DNA of 64,000 bases from Dicaeum eximium (GCA_013396995.1 VWZP01005658.1:2604453-2668452), one strand, 5' to 3'. Positions 50,801-63,620 are shown, counted from the first letter of the stretch. Program-made: numbers and translations. The notes: generated from the letters alone by a model not told the origin.

Positions 50801-53800
50801 GAACACAAGAGTGACTGAGGCAGTGTTCACTGAATTGTAATGGTGCACAAGAAACACGCTCCTTACTCACTTTCTGCTGAAACATGACACTGAACTAAAT
50901 GTGAACTTACATTCTTTTTGCTTTAATAGTTAACGTTAGTGAAGTCTCAAGGGTTTAAAGAGTAAAATTCGAATATGCCTGTGTGTTAATGCAAGAACTA
51001 AAACTTACTATTCTAGCTTAATAAATCTGTCCAGAAAAAAAAATACATATTTTTAAGATTGTTTTATAAATAGTTTTCCTCTTTATTTTTGCATTAAAAG
51101 CCTAATTAAAAATATCTGCTGGGGCACAACAAAAGAAAAACTCTTGAGGCATATTTGGATTCTAGCTTATGGTCTAGATTTCACTTTTGGAGAGGATGTT
51201 AGGGGGTGAGGTCACTGGAAGGGTCACGTGTTTGGTGCTCCTGCTGCTGGCAAGAGAAACAAAACAGGACTTCTTGATATTTTAATTGTACACTGAAGTA
51301 AGAAGGTGGAGGGAGAAGAGGGAGGGAACAGACTCGGTATATACTGCAAAGCAAATTTGCATACATATGAGATCTCTGGTGTATGAACAGCAGCTTTCAC
51401 AGCCATCTGTTCTTTTGTTGGGGCTGCAGCAACTTGCATCAGTTTCAAATATTCACTAATGTGGGCTAAACATGTTTAATAAGCCCCTGCTGAAACCATA
51501 GGTTACAGGGAGTCAATCCTGTATTGTTCCTAGACAAATCTGGATGATTGTTGTGGTGTACATCCAGTCAGCAGGCTTTTGTCCATCCTTTTTATGGAGA
51601 GGATTGTGGCTGTTTCGACATGATTATCTGCTTGTATTGGCATATTTAGAGATCAGGGAGTTTTATTGCAGGGAGAGGAAGAGTTCTGCTGTAGCTGGGG
51701 TCAAGAGCTTTGCCCTTTTAAGTGGGCAGAAATCTAGGGGGGGAACAGAAATTGCCAATGTGATGTGCTATTCATTTGAAAAGGGAAAATTGGTTTGACA
51801 AGGATACAATCAAAACAGTTCTCAAACTCAACACCTGAAGCTCTGGTGGTGTCTAATAGCTGACTTGGATGCTCCAGTCTTTAGACTAGGGAGTCTGTAA
51901 TTGTCTCTTCTGTCAGCCAGCCCCATGGCAAGGGGGTTATGATGCAAACATCTGGATCTAGTGCTCTCTAATGCAGTGTGCATCCCTTCAGATAAAATCC
52001 ATCTCTTTGTTGTTCTTATAAATTAATATTAGGGAATGATTTAGCCCAGATCCTCTCTTATTTTTACCAAGTCCCTCAAGCAAAACATCCAAACAAATAA
52101 GATTGTTACAATGCTAGAAGGTAATTTGTGTTGGCTATTGATTATTCTCTGTGGGATGGGAAAGGATGGGCCCCTTGGCTTCATTACAATTGTGCCTTTT
52201 TCAGTCTTGCCTGTCTGTTTGTGTTGCCACCACCCTTCTTTCAGATTCCTGTAGCATATTTCATTCTGGAAATGTAAAATATTCAGGCAGAAAACCTAAA
52301 TTGAATTACTTTCTTGGGCAAGACTGCTTGAACATATTTTCGCTTCAGACCTTTACTCTGGGCTAACACAGGAATGGAAAGCTAATACTTTTATATTTAG
52401 TTGGTGTTAGCTTTCTCCCAATTTCTGATTTTCAGTAGTTACCTCAGATTTCAGAGTATGTCTGTAACTGTGAATGTGTTATCAGAAGTTGCTAACAAGC
52501 ATGTATAAGTGTGAAGAGTTAAGTGTCAATATTTTTAATCAAACTCATTCCTGAATTATCACATGTTGTGGATGACTAAGTATGTAGTTTGCCATTATAA
52601 CTCTTCCAGTGATGTCCCTGTTGGGGGGAACTATGACCACTCTATGACCCAGAGACCAAGACGTGGCTACAGCAGCTAAGTGTCTAAAATACAACAAAAA
52701 GACTGAATTGCTGAACTCAAACAAGCAAAGAATTCTTCAGAGATGAAAAATGTCAGGCTCATATTTTTCCTAGGCTTATATTTACAAATTTCTTAATACA
52801 ATGTTGTGCTTTAAACCTCTGACCATAATTTTCTTAAAGGTGTTTATTCCAAGGAATGTAAAGCATTACCCCATGACTGGCTCTTCATTTAACACAGATC
52901 TGAAGAGGGTGTAAATGTAGCTGCCTTACTTGCAGACATGTCAGCAGTGTATGGCACCTTAAAACACAGGAAGCTCCTTACTAAAATAAAGGGCATAGTG
53001 ACTGTTTCATACCTAAATCAACATCTCTGAAAGGACTAATCAATCCATGATTAAATTAGAATCTTTCAATCACACACAATCAAGCCTTATGTAGCTGCTG
53101 AAAACATATTTGGTAAATCCAAACTATTTTGACTATTTGTGCTCTGCAGGATTAAGTTATCATATAAGAACTTAGATTTTGTCAATCCAGTCAAAACAAA
53201 ATGAATTTTTCCTAACCCTGAAATTATGGAGATGATAGTTTGATATAATTTGGAGGAAAGTGTAATTGATGATTGCTTTTGATGAGAGTGACTTTATCTG
53301 TGTCCCTTTTTTCAAAGGATCCGTCAGTGTAGAAGGCAGTTTCTGGACTTAACTATAAAAGCTCATGAATTTGAAGTTGCTTAATTAATGCAGACTGTCA
53401 TAACTCAGTTATCCAGTAGCTGTATGAGTGTATCCAGTGTGGTGAAGATTTTCAGAAGTGTTTTGAAAGATGTTTTTGATTTACAATTGGTTGCCAAAGG
53501 TTTTTGTGTACTTGCTGTTCCCATGCAGCTGATCAGACCTCAGTCGAGTTTTTTGCTGTGTAACTCTTAGAAAATCAATCAAATAGTGAATAAATTGACT
53601 TCTTCTGTTGGCAACTCATTCCATTTAATGAGGGGTTAAAAAGGAAAGCTGGTGCTCTTGAACACCTGCCTGAAGTAGCTGGAATAAACATGCAAATCTG
53701 AAGATGTTTGAGTAGTTTTTGCAAGGTGTTTGGAACAGTAAGTCTTTACAATAAATATTTCACTTTTAACCCAGATAGCATCTAGTTACACAGAAAAATT

Positions 53801-53945
53801 ACGTGTATGTGGCTGATTTGTATTTAATCATGAAGCAAGCCAAAGTCACACTGATGAACAAGCAGTTGTACATGCACCATTTAAGCCTGTAGGTCATGAG
53901 AGCTGAAGATTTTAGGCTTTGGGATTAATCTGATTTTGTGTTCTA

Positions 53946-53981
53946 ATTTGCATATTAATGAATATGCACCATCATTTGCAT
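53946..53981. promoter_or_regulatory. Octamer/homeodomain motif cluster with palindrome
   Basis: Two copies of the POU octamer atttgcat (53946-53953 and 53974-53981) flank an 8-bp perfect inverted repeat, tgcatatt (53949-53956) and aatatgca (53961-53968), with a four-base spacer. Octamers are the known binding sites of POU/Oct factors, and the embedded ATTA and TAAT steps suit homeodomain proteins. Dense clusters like this are common in developmental enhancers. Whether this one is conserved or active cannot be seen from one sequence. Confidence 0.3.
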
Positions 53982-54323
53982 ACATGACATGATCTCTAAC
54001 ATCAGGTCTTAGCCTAACAACATATTTCCTCAGTGAGAAGCCAAATTCCTGTGCTTTAATCTTACAAATGCTGGAAGCCAATGCACTGGAATTAGATAAA
54101 ATCTCTGTACTGTGAGGAACTGGAGGAAAGTGACCCTGAACCTCTCAGTCTGTAAAAGCTGTTTGTAATTTCTTGGAATAACTCCCTTCCCACAGAGGTA
54201 ATATTTGGAGATAATATAAAAGGTTAGCACTCCTACATATCTTAGGGCAATGCTCTTTTGTAGCTGGACATCCTTCTGCCTTCTCTGTAGCCCAGATCCT
54301 GGAGCAAATGGGACCAGCAACTT

Positions 54324-54376
54324 TGTTCAGCAGTTTTCTAGAAAGGAAAGGTGTTGAGCAGTTTTCTAGAAGGTGT
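54324..54376 (+). repeat. Imperfect 28-bp tandem duplication
   Basis: The 15-mer agcagttttctagaa occurs at 54329-54343 and 54357-54371, exactly 28 bases apart. It is preceded in both copies by tgtt plus one variable base. The second copy is slightly shortened after the 15-mer. Confidence 0.85.
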
Positions 54377-54516
54377 TTAGCTGCCTTTGGGACAGGGTGG
54401 TTCACTCCCAAGAGCTGTCCTGTTAGGGTGTGCTGCCTTTAACATGGTGACAATTCCCCCTTCTCCTGTCTGTCCCCAGTTCCAGCAGGGCTGAGAGCAG
54501 GAATGAGGGGCTGCCT

Positions 54517-54540
54517 GGGATGGGATGGGATGAGGGATGG
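54517..54540. repeat. (GGGAT)n short run
   Basis: Three exact gggat units followed by degenerate gaggg and gatgg steps. Simple repeat in a G+C-richer patch. Confidence 0.8.
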
Positions 54541-57500
54541 TAACAGTGGGGACTGTGTGCTGTGAGGAGCCCTGTGTCTGGAGCAACTGGGACACACAGT
54601 CCCACCAGGAGGCTTGTGGACTTTGGTGTGGGATTCATGGTTTGGAAGCAGTGGCTGTGCCTCTCTTTATTTTTGCATTATGTCCTTTTCCCCAAACTCT
54701 GTCCTTGTTTTTATTTGTCACAATAGAATTTCCTCACTTTTCACAGTCTCTATTGTAACTAAAGAAATTCAGCCCTGTTTTGGTCCAGTCTCCATAGGTA
54801 CTCTTTTCTCAGGGCTCCTGCTGTTTGCTCTTTCCAGTTGTCCTTGTTGATGTTTGGCTGCAGTCTTAAGTTCGGGTTTTTCTTGAAAAAGTGAAGCCCA
54901 GCTTCTGCCCTAGTACGTTTAAGAGATGCTGGATGGAAGATGAGTGTACCACAGACTTTGCAAGACTCAGAAAAGACTATGTGCAGAGTTAAAAAATGTC
55001 ACTAGAATAGAATTATCCTAATTAATTCAGGACTTGTATTGCGTTTTTTTTTTTACTGTTTCAAAGTGCCTTAGATAAAAGCCAGGCAGTGCTACTCTAC
55101 TTCTAGAAAAGCAAGAAGGAAGAGGATCTGGAAAGGAAAAGCACATTCAAACCTTTGGTTTAAATGATGAGAAGTTTAGATGTGAATAAAGGATGTTTCT
55201 TCATACTTTATCTGACACAGGAAGAAATGTGAGACTCAAAAAACTGATATGCAAAATAAAAGGAATATGACTGACATCAGTACTTGTATTGTTTGGCTGG
55301 TGAGTTGCAGAAGTGTTTTAAATTTTTTTTTTGTTTGTCTATTTATTTTTGTGTATTGTGTCAAGGAAATCTGGAATGTTAATGTTTTCTGTGAGATAAT
55401 GAACAGCTGCTGAAGGCTTATTTTCTTGGCTTTTCTAATGAGATTATTGTTTTTTTTAGATCTTTTAGTCCCTGTAGAGTTGACAAGAGGTGAAGTTTCA
55501 TTGTTACAATTTGTTTAGGAGCTGTAAACATGACATAGGATTCTACTTCTTAGGTATTAATAACCATGAAGCAAAAGCACAGCTGCTACATCCCTTCCTG
55601 CTCACCTCCAAATGTTTCACATGTAAATAGTACCTTCCTTCCCCCCTACCCAGGACAGGAACTCTGTTTGTAGCTCTAGGATTTTCTGGTTAGGGTTCAC
55701 TGCTGCAGCTTTTTTCTGCACAGGAATGTTTATAGACTGTCCTGGCACCACACTTGACAACAGAAGTTGCTGTTTCTGCTTTGGGTAATATTCAGCTGAT
55801 TTAGTGAAGTACTTAACTAATAGTGTCCAACAGATCAAACCCAAGCATTAAGGTCTGGTTTTGTGGGTTTTTTCAGTCCTGTTTTGGGTTTTTCCCCCAC
55901 TGTCCTGCCCCCTCTCTCTCCCTCTGTTGGAAGTGCTGCCCAGCTCTGGCTGTGCTCAGTCACTGACAGCAGTGGGCAGGTGAAACCTTTCCAGAGCCAG
56001 CACAGCCATGGCTTGTAGGCAAACACTTCCCACTGGAGCTTTATTTGCTGTAACAAATATATTTGGGTGCCCTCATCAGAAGGTCAGGCTTTTATTGATT
56101 TTTCAACCTAATCCCAATCACCGGGCCAAAAGAACTCTCCACATTCTGGAGGACTGAGACTGAACTTGGTATGTTTCGACCAGAAAAATGTTATTTAAGT
56201 TGCTACAAGTTTTAGGATTCTGGCCCATCCTAATGTCTCATATTTGTTTTAATATTTTCAGGAGCCCCAACAGTGTAAAATACCCCCAACTAGTAGCTAA
56301 TAATAGGAAAGAAATCTTTGCTAGATAAATGTTCCAAGACAAACACAAGTATTCTTCCTAGCCTATTAAGAAATTTGATAATAAAATGTTTCCTCAGTAT
56401 GTCTCTTTTCTTTAGTCTGTATTTAACTGTCTGATCTGCTGAGGATCCTGCCAGAAAGGGGGAAAACAGAAATGCATCACACTTAGAGTATTATATTTTC
56501 TTTGTTATCTAAGGTGCTGAACTGTCTTTCAGTAGAATTTGTAATAATGTTTCATCAGTCCAGCCTTTTTTTGGAAGCTATTGAAAGCTTGGGAAGCGGG
56601 ATCATGCCTATTTCCCAAGGCAGCAAAGTGTGTTAAAATTAATGGTCACATTATACTTCAAAAGAAGATTGATACAATTTTTTTAAGGTAGGATATTCTG
56701 TTTAGACCCACATGGCATCACTTATAATTTCAGTAATGGGCCTGCCTGGTACCTCATTAAAGACCTTTTGTACTGGAAGATGGCAGAAAATGGCAGCATA
56801 TGAAATAGGCATTGCTGAATGAGGCAATTTTCTAGAATACTTGAAAATTGGACTAAATGCAGAGTCTATGAAGGACAGACAGCAAGGCCCATTGCAATGG
56901 ACTGTGTCAGGAACAGGCTGAGTGATGGGACCTGCACTGACAGATGTACTGAAAGATATAATATACTTATTGTTTAATCATGTGGATAGAGCAGAAGATG
57001 GAAACATTGAGAATAAGAAGATTACAGTAAGAACTAGTGCTTAATCTCAGCAATGGCCTCTGAGGCTTCTTAATCTACTAGGGGAATTGTATAGATGCAG
57101 TAAGTCTGACAAGAAAAAGAATAAAGCATCTCATAAGTTAGTGAAATTCTAGATTTTAATTTCTGTTGTTCTACAAGTGATTGAGGAAAGGGAAATAAAA
57201 AGAGGCAGGCAAAAAATATGCCCTACATTACTGCTTTTCATGATGTAGGGAACGGATGAATAAGTCTAAGATGTGCCTTTTTTTGCTTTTGGAAGCACAT
57301 TAATTGCAGGCTTGGAATCCCCAGCTTTGACTGAGGAGTCAAGAGGGCTCTGCTACTGATTGATGTAGTTTGTGGTCAAATATTGTCATGGTGTCAAAAA
57401 GCCTCAGCCAGGTCTGAGGAAAACACAGTCAATACCTGTCCTTGTCCCACAGAGCTTGTGGTTTAAACGTTTGCAAGAAATTAAAGGATTTAAAGACCTG

Positions 57501-58583
57501 CTTGAGGGTTGTGTGGCTGCTGCCCTGATGATGTGTGTTGGGTAGGCAGGATTGAAGTAGGCTCAGTTTTAACCAGTGGGGATGATGTGGGATGGGTGGG
57601 AGTGGAGTGAGGAAAAAAAGCAGTTGGTCTGAACATGCCCATCTTAATAATGTTGAAATGTAAACACATTTACAAAGCCAGGTTTTTCAATGAGCATGCT
57701 TCTGTGGGAGAACATCAATATTACACTTGTGGCCACAGAAACCAGGACAAATAAATGCAAATGAATATCAGTAAATTGGTAGGTACAGGGACCTCAGATA
57801 AAGCTTCCACTTATGTACTGCAAGAATACACTGCTTATTGTAACGTGCTCAGAAAATCATAAATTTGTGTAATTTTTACAAGCTAGAGAATCATATAAGC
57901 TATTTATTACCACTAAAATAAGTCAGTGATGTTGGAATCTGTGTAAAGTAAGCAGTGTTTTCCCTGACTCATGTAATTCTGTTGTTGAATAGCATGTTCA
58001 CTTAGACAATTCCAGCAGCTTTTGAATGTTCTGGGAAACATCTAAATTACATTAGTAGAAAAGGTATTTTGGGAAATTTAATTAGATACCAAAGCATGCA
58101 GGTGCTTATATTTTAATTGCTGAAAAAGGAGGGATTGCTAAACATCAATAATATTATTTTTATTCATCAGCTTTTGCTTAATGCACACTGGTTCCATGAA
58201 TGCCAAGTAGCAGAATTTTTAGCAGAGATGTTAATGAACACTGCAATAGACAGTTGAAAACTATACAGACTTTAAATCTTCTTAAGTCTATAGTAGTATA
58301 TGATGCAATAACTTAAGTTCTTCTTCATGTTATTATGAGATTCCTGGAAAGATTTCTATCCCATCCAAGTCCAGAAAATCCTGTGCCTTATATGAGTTCC
58401 TGCAGTGTTGGAGACCTGTAAGTCATAAGCACTCAAACAATATAAGCCTAAAAAAAATAAATCACTTCTACTATGCTTTCCTTGGTACATGTTTTAAAAA
58501 TTTTAGCTTCAACTTCTTTTTCTTTTAATTTCTCTCAATCCTATGTTCTTCTCATCCCTTCATCTTCCTGTCATTTGACTTAC

Positions 58584-58892
58584 CCTGTGTGTCTGCATTT
58601 TTCTGAGTTCCTACCCAAATAAGCCTGGCTCAAGTTGCCTCTGGAGGCAGTGGTGAAAGGAAGCATGACTGTATTATCATGGGGAACCACAGAAACTGCA
58701 GATCCTTCTGTGGCTGTTGAAAGAGATGGCCAGAAATCATCTTTGTCATTACAGTAAGCATTCATAGGAGTTGGCAATTGAAGATAAATTTTCTCTCTCC
58801 TGGACGTCATCTCTGCTTGTAAAGCAAGGACTTGACTTGCTTGTAAAGCCACTGCCCTGCCCAGAATAACTTCAGGATTCATTCCTTGAGGT
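58584..58892 (-). CDS. Candidate internal coding exon A, unidentified gene
   Basis: The best exon candidate in the window. Minus-strand, 309 bases, phase 2 at both ends (103 codon equivalents). The acceptor (ttcattttttag) ends at 58893. The donor is acagg|gtaagt, a near-perfect consensus, at 58583. The frame is open throughout and stops only at the TAA inside the donor. The translation (PQGMNPEVILGRAVALQ ... SEKCRHTG) is balanced: about two Cys and one Trp in 103 residues, with an Ala/Gln/Leu-rich start that may be helical, then a Ser/Thr-rich part. I recognise no domain or homologue. Upstream exons would lie at higher coordinates or beyond the window. Chance cannot be ruled out, because dozens of frames this long occur in the window. 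Confidence 0.33.
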
Positions 58893-61800
58893 CTAAAAAA
58901 TGAATCTAAAATATGTTTAACTAAAGCTCATAGAACTGATGATTTCATCTGCCTTTTCCTTTCCTCCTATTACCACAAGCAGTGCTGGAGTATCTTCCCC
59001 AGGAGGGCTAACACCAGTGTGTTGGTTCCCTCACTGCCATTCCAACTTGCTGAATTTGGTGTTTCAGTTCAGATCCATTATCCCTGCCAGGGAGAGCCCT
59101 GCACAAGCAGCAGAACAGGAATGTTGCTGCATTTCACAGTGAAATGCAGTAAGACTCCCTTCATCCTGAGAGGAATTGTTCTGATTGTGGTATTCAGACA
59201 GTCATTTTAGAACATGAAAGTGTTTCTGTGTTGGTGGATGAGAGGAAGATTATATTAATGAAAACATGGTTCAAGGTTAGTTCACTGCCCAGGCATTTGT
59301 GACTGAATGAGTACTGAAACATCTTGTTGAAAGCCTTCCAAGTCACCCATCTGACTGGAGTTGGTGTGTCTGACTGGCTTTGTTTTGTGCTTGGCCAGCT
59401 TTGCAAACACAGTTCCTTTAAATACCCACCTATTTTCTGTAAGTGTCATTTTGACATCCAGAGGTTTCACACTAATAGTGCTCCATCTACTATTTCCTCT
59501 TCCCTCCTGGCATTGCCATAAAGCTCCAGTCACTTTTTTTTGGTAAAAATTAACTATATGAAAACATCAGAGAAAAGGTTTGCAGTTTCAAAAGTATGGT
59601 GCAGATGAAAAAAAGGAACTTATTTTTGTATTGTTTTTCTTTTAATTTGGTTATGCCTCTTTAAAATTAGAACTGTAATGAAGAATGAACTAATAAGGAA
59701 TGATTAAATATTAAGTACCTATAATCCTAAACTGCTTTGGTATCTGTATTAGGCTTATTATATTAAAATACACAAAGTATTTATATTTCAGCACAAATGA
59801 GATGAAGGCACAATAGATAATGTAGCAAAAAAGGACTCAATTTTCTGGCTACAAGATAATGGATAATCACTATGCAAGCACCAACAAAAGCATTCCCTGA
59901 CTGGTTTGGATTGTCATTTCTTGGTGTTTATACAACTAATTCAGAAAAATGTAGCATCCATGGGATTATAATATTCAAAACAGGCTTTGAATCTCTAATG
60001 CAGGCTTTTAAATGTTTATCTCCAGGTAATGGGAGTAGTCAATGTAATGCAGGCAAGTCTTTGGCCTACAGTGTGAGCAGAGCCAGGTCTTCTGTGGTTG
60101 TTAGCATCATTACTTAAATCAGATATGAATCATCATCTGCTTCAGACTTATGTTAGAAGGGGAAAAATGGAGCCAGATGATTTAAATCGGGTTTTCATGT
60201 GTTGAGAGACATTGTAAACTCTTTAAAAAAAATCAATAAATTTATTTATAGAAATCTTATTTACAAATAAATACGTGAAAAGGTATTTTATTTCTGTATA
60301 TTATTTCACTTTTTTCTGTTTATTGTTATTTTACACTTATTGTGTATCAGAGTGATGTAGATAGAGGATCTGGAAAGGCTAAAGTCATTCCTGAGACACC
60401 CATACATTTTTTCAAGTTAGTTCTGTAACTGTTTTGTAGAGCTGGGCATGGTAAGATTTCATTGTAAATTATCATTTTCCCACCCTTAGCTTAAGGCTCT
60501 TTCCTGGTGTACTGTGATACAGAAATGGGAAACCCTTGGTTTGATTCCATTTTTCACTGAATTAATATAAGAAATCCCCAAAACAATGAACAAGGAGTAA
60601 GTGCTTGCCAGTTTTTATTCTGATCCAATGTACTTTGAATTCCTGCCCAAATGCTGATGCAGTGGAGGGTCAGTTCCATCAGCTGTGTGAGGAATTTCCA
60701 GCTATCAAGGGCACCTGTTGCACTCTTTCTGTTCCCCCTGCCTTTGTGGGAAAAAGCTGTAGATCTATGATAGTTTTTTTCATGGAAAACTGTACAGCTG
60801 GGAAGATCAGTCTTTCTTGCACCTATTTAATTTCTATGTCTTTGTGCTGCATAGAGTTAAATTGTTTAGCTTAATGACTCAAGTGGTTTTTTTACTCAGT
60901 TTAATTTTACTGTTTGTTTTTTTTTTGTGGGGGGGAGGGAGCTTGGGGAGGCAGGGGTGTCTTTGTTGGGCTTCTGTTGTGTTTTGTCTGGAGGTTTTGT
61001 TGGCTTTGGTGATGATACCTCTGTGGAACAGTCCAGTGCAAAATGACATATTTAAGCCATGAAAAATATTTTTAAAAGAGATCCTGAAACAAATATGTTG
61101 TGTCATGTTTAAACCCAAATAAGTATCCATCAGTGGAATCTGCTTTGTAAACACAGTGTCAGGGTGGATAAACTGGCAAAGAACTCTTGTTTCCTGAGAC
61201 CACAGAGAATTATACCAGTGAAGATTCAGTTCATTTATGTCTTTGATAAAAGCAGTGGAATATTTCCTGCATCCCACAGCTGGTGTTCTGAAGAAGGGAG
61301 ATGAGGAAGGCCTTTATCACTAGATAAGACTTGATAAGCCATAAGCAAACTGCATGTAATCAGCTCCCAGGGACATTGTAGTCATTTAGTGCCCCTAATC
61401 AGGGTTTATGGTTCAGGGAGATGAGTGTGAAGGTTACTAAAGCCATTGTGAAATAAAGAGAAATGGAGACAGTTAAAGCAGATTTGTAGTCATTTGTGAT
61501 ATGTGGTTTTGCAATTAACTTGTGCTGTTTTCTGTTTATGAACACAAAAAACACACGGACTCTTGAATATTGATTGGCACATAGCAAATTGAATCTATTT
61601 ACCTAATCTTCTTAATAGTTTCTGCATTAAATGGGGAGCAGGACAGCTGAATATAAGAAGGTAAATCAAAGCAGCTCTCAGCTCTCTGCTTCCATTTGTG
61701 ACATATAGAATTCTAGACTGCAAGGAGTGTTTCACTGCTGGACAGTTTATTTCATAAGGCATCCTAAAGAGACACTGAGAGAAAATCTCTTGTTCATTAG

Positions 61801-62653
61801 AAAACAGCTTTAAAAATACTGCCATAAAAATCCCTGAAAATCACTGGTTGGAGTAAGATGAATTAAGATTTACATCATAGTTAAGTCTCATTAAGTTTCA
61901 TTATGTTTTTTATGTTCTTACTGAAGATTTATAAGAGCCATTAACTTACATGTTGCATTCTGTGAAGATGCATCCTTCTGAAAAGAAAAATGGTTATTTT
62001 TTGGGTCGGCTTAATGCCAATTTATATGTGGCACAAATTCAAGGCTTTTATAATCTTTTGTGCTCCAATCATGTCCCAGGTTCTACTCCTTACTGAACAG
62101 TTAAGCTGATAAAATTGTTCTTAAGATGTTTCTAGATAAGATCCTTTTAGCAGATTAAAATGAATAAGCAGGATGAACATCTGTTTAAGTGTACAAAGAG
62201 CCCTGTATTCAGCAGGCATCTCCTGCAGCCACCTTGGAAGATTTCTGCTCCGTGAATTTTAACAAATCCTAGTTACAGGTGATACCTGTTATCAGTATTG
62301 TATGGTTATTTATGATAAGGTCATTATCCACAGGAGTTCTGCTATGTCTGGATGTGTCAGAGGAAAAGGAAAAACATACGTGGCCTTGTACTCTAATTGC
62401 TCCAAATTAGGAAAAGCAACTTGAATGTTCTAGGAAATGTATCAATAAAAAGAGAATTCTATAAGATAAAGCTTTGGTGGTTATTATAGAATCATCTGTG
62501 CCCATGATTAGAACCAAGGCATGTCCCAAAACCACATTTAGGGTAGAGATTTTTCCCTTGAGGATGCATAAGGGTTTTCAGAATGGCTTGGGAACACAGG
62601 GATTTTTGAACACTAGAATTTCAGGATTGACTTAAGGAAGACTTACTGAGCTC
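58893..62653. other. Non-coding stretch, no gene recognised
   Basis: AT-rich unique sequence with a T10/G-rich tract at 60911-60957. A 132-codon minus frame (60879-61277) sits behind a strong pyrimidine-rich acceptor (AG at 61289-61288, phase 2) but offers no good phase 2 donor, so it is not called. Confidence 0.5.
60911..60957. repeat. T-run followed by G-rich tract
   Basis: Ten T, then a stretch almost purely G with a few A and T. Low-complexity, strand-asymmetric sequence. Confidence 0.8.
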
Positions 62654-62677
62654 TTTTTTTTTTTTTTTTTTTTTTTT
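62654..62677 (-). repeat. Poly-T tract (T24), possible minus-strand poly-A tail
   Basis: Twenty-four consecutive T on the plus strand, the longest homopolymer in the window. Read on the minus strand it is a poly-A run lying downstream of the possibly broken coding stretch at 62880-63620, as in a processed pseudogene. No AATAAA directly before it and no target-site duplication were found. Confidence 0.9.
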
Positions 62678-62879
62678 CCCCAAGTTTTGGTAAGAAAATG
62701 TTTGGTTTTTTGCTTGCAGATGCAGTAACTGCAGATTATTCACAAGTTATATAATGTATTTTTTTTTGTCTTGTACAAAACAGTCTGTTACTTCCCACTT
62801 TCTAACCAGTGATCTGAGGTTTTGTTTTTCACATGTAGTAATTGACATAAGTGGCTTTGTTTTTCTTTCTTTTTTTTTC

Positions 62880-63620
62880 TTTTCATTTCACATAGTTCCT
62901 TAATGGAAAGCTCATGTGTTATTTGTGTTTGGGAAATGGTAATACTTCCCAGAAACAGAGATTTGCTTTTTCTGGAAATTCCTAGAAACCATTTGAGTGC
63001 TCTTGTGCAGCAGCCTCTTGAACCTCCTGTACCTGAAGTACCCCAGTTGTCACAGTTGGTCAAGTGGGTCTCATCCATTATTACCAAGGTCAATAAAATA
63101 TCTGTTTGGAAGGATCTCAGAAAATCTTCTATGATAATTCATCTCCACTTCTTCTGAAAGTTATCCTACCACAATCTGTTTATGTTGGATGGAAGATCAG
63201 AAAGTTCGACAGCTAAAGCTGATAACTTCAATGAAATTTCATTTAGAGACTGAAGTCAAAAACTGGGTTCAAGGAGTGGCTCCTCAGAACTGAGGCAGCT
63301 GCAAGAACATCTTTTGGGTTGATGTTGTTTGTGACCTGCATCTCAGAGCTGACATGAAGGTCAGGATGCCCTATGTGCTCAGTAAGAGTGTAGAGCTGTA
63401 CAAGAATACTGATTTTTATATCTGGAGAAGGAATATCTGGAGACAAGAATGATTGATAGAAAAAAGTTTCTTCCTGTACTGCTTCTCTTTCATTTTCCAG
63501 CTGATCAGTCTCAGGAACTTTAGGGAGGTTATTTTGAGCATGAACAAGAGATCTATTAGTACCTGGGCTGAGCAGCACTGCCCTGCTGCACAGGGGACAC
63601 CTGGAATCTGCACGGGCACA
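62880..63620 (-). pseudogene. Possible degenerate coding sequence, frame-shifted
   Basis: Read on the minus strand, successive segments look protein-like but in different frames. The first runs from about 63578 to 63243 (111 codons, ending FDFSL then stop). The second, in another frame, covers about 63252-63170 (SLNEISLKLSALAVELSDLP). The third covers about 63155-62885 and carries internal stops. A T24 run on the plus strand follows at 62654. This could be an old processed pseudogene or retroelement fragment. I recognise no parent gene, and the plus strand also shows a frame (62903-63157), so chance is a real alternative. Confidence 0.2.

Larger units (their letters stand above)
39308..53940. 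other. Long non-coding stretch, no gene recognised
   Basis: About 14.6 kb of mostly unique, AT-leaning sequence. It includes T/G-rich low-complexity tracts at 44140-44266 and 44885-44945 and a short perfect hairpin at 47819-47842. Minus-strand frames here (for example 51224-51448) lack a convincing pair of splice sites. If the minus-strand exon chain is real, all of this is intron. Confidence 0.55.
53982..58583. other. Non-coding stretch, no gene recognised
   Basis: Unique sequence with a G+C-richer piece at about 54380-54620 that includes a small (GGGAT)n run, an imperfect 28-bp tandem duplication at 54324-54376 and an octamer atgcaaat at 57755-57762. No exon recognised. Confidence 0.55.

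Noticed and set aside
51224..51448. Minus frame after ttgctgcag, considered as an exon
   Set aside because: No acceptable donor follows in frame.
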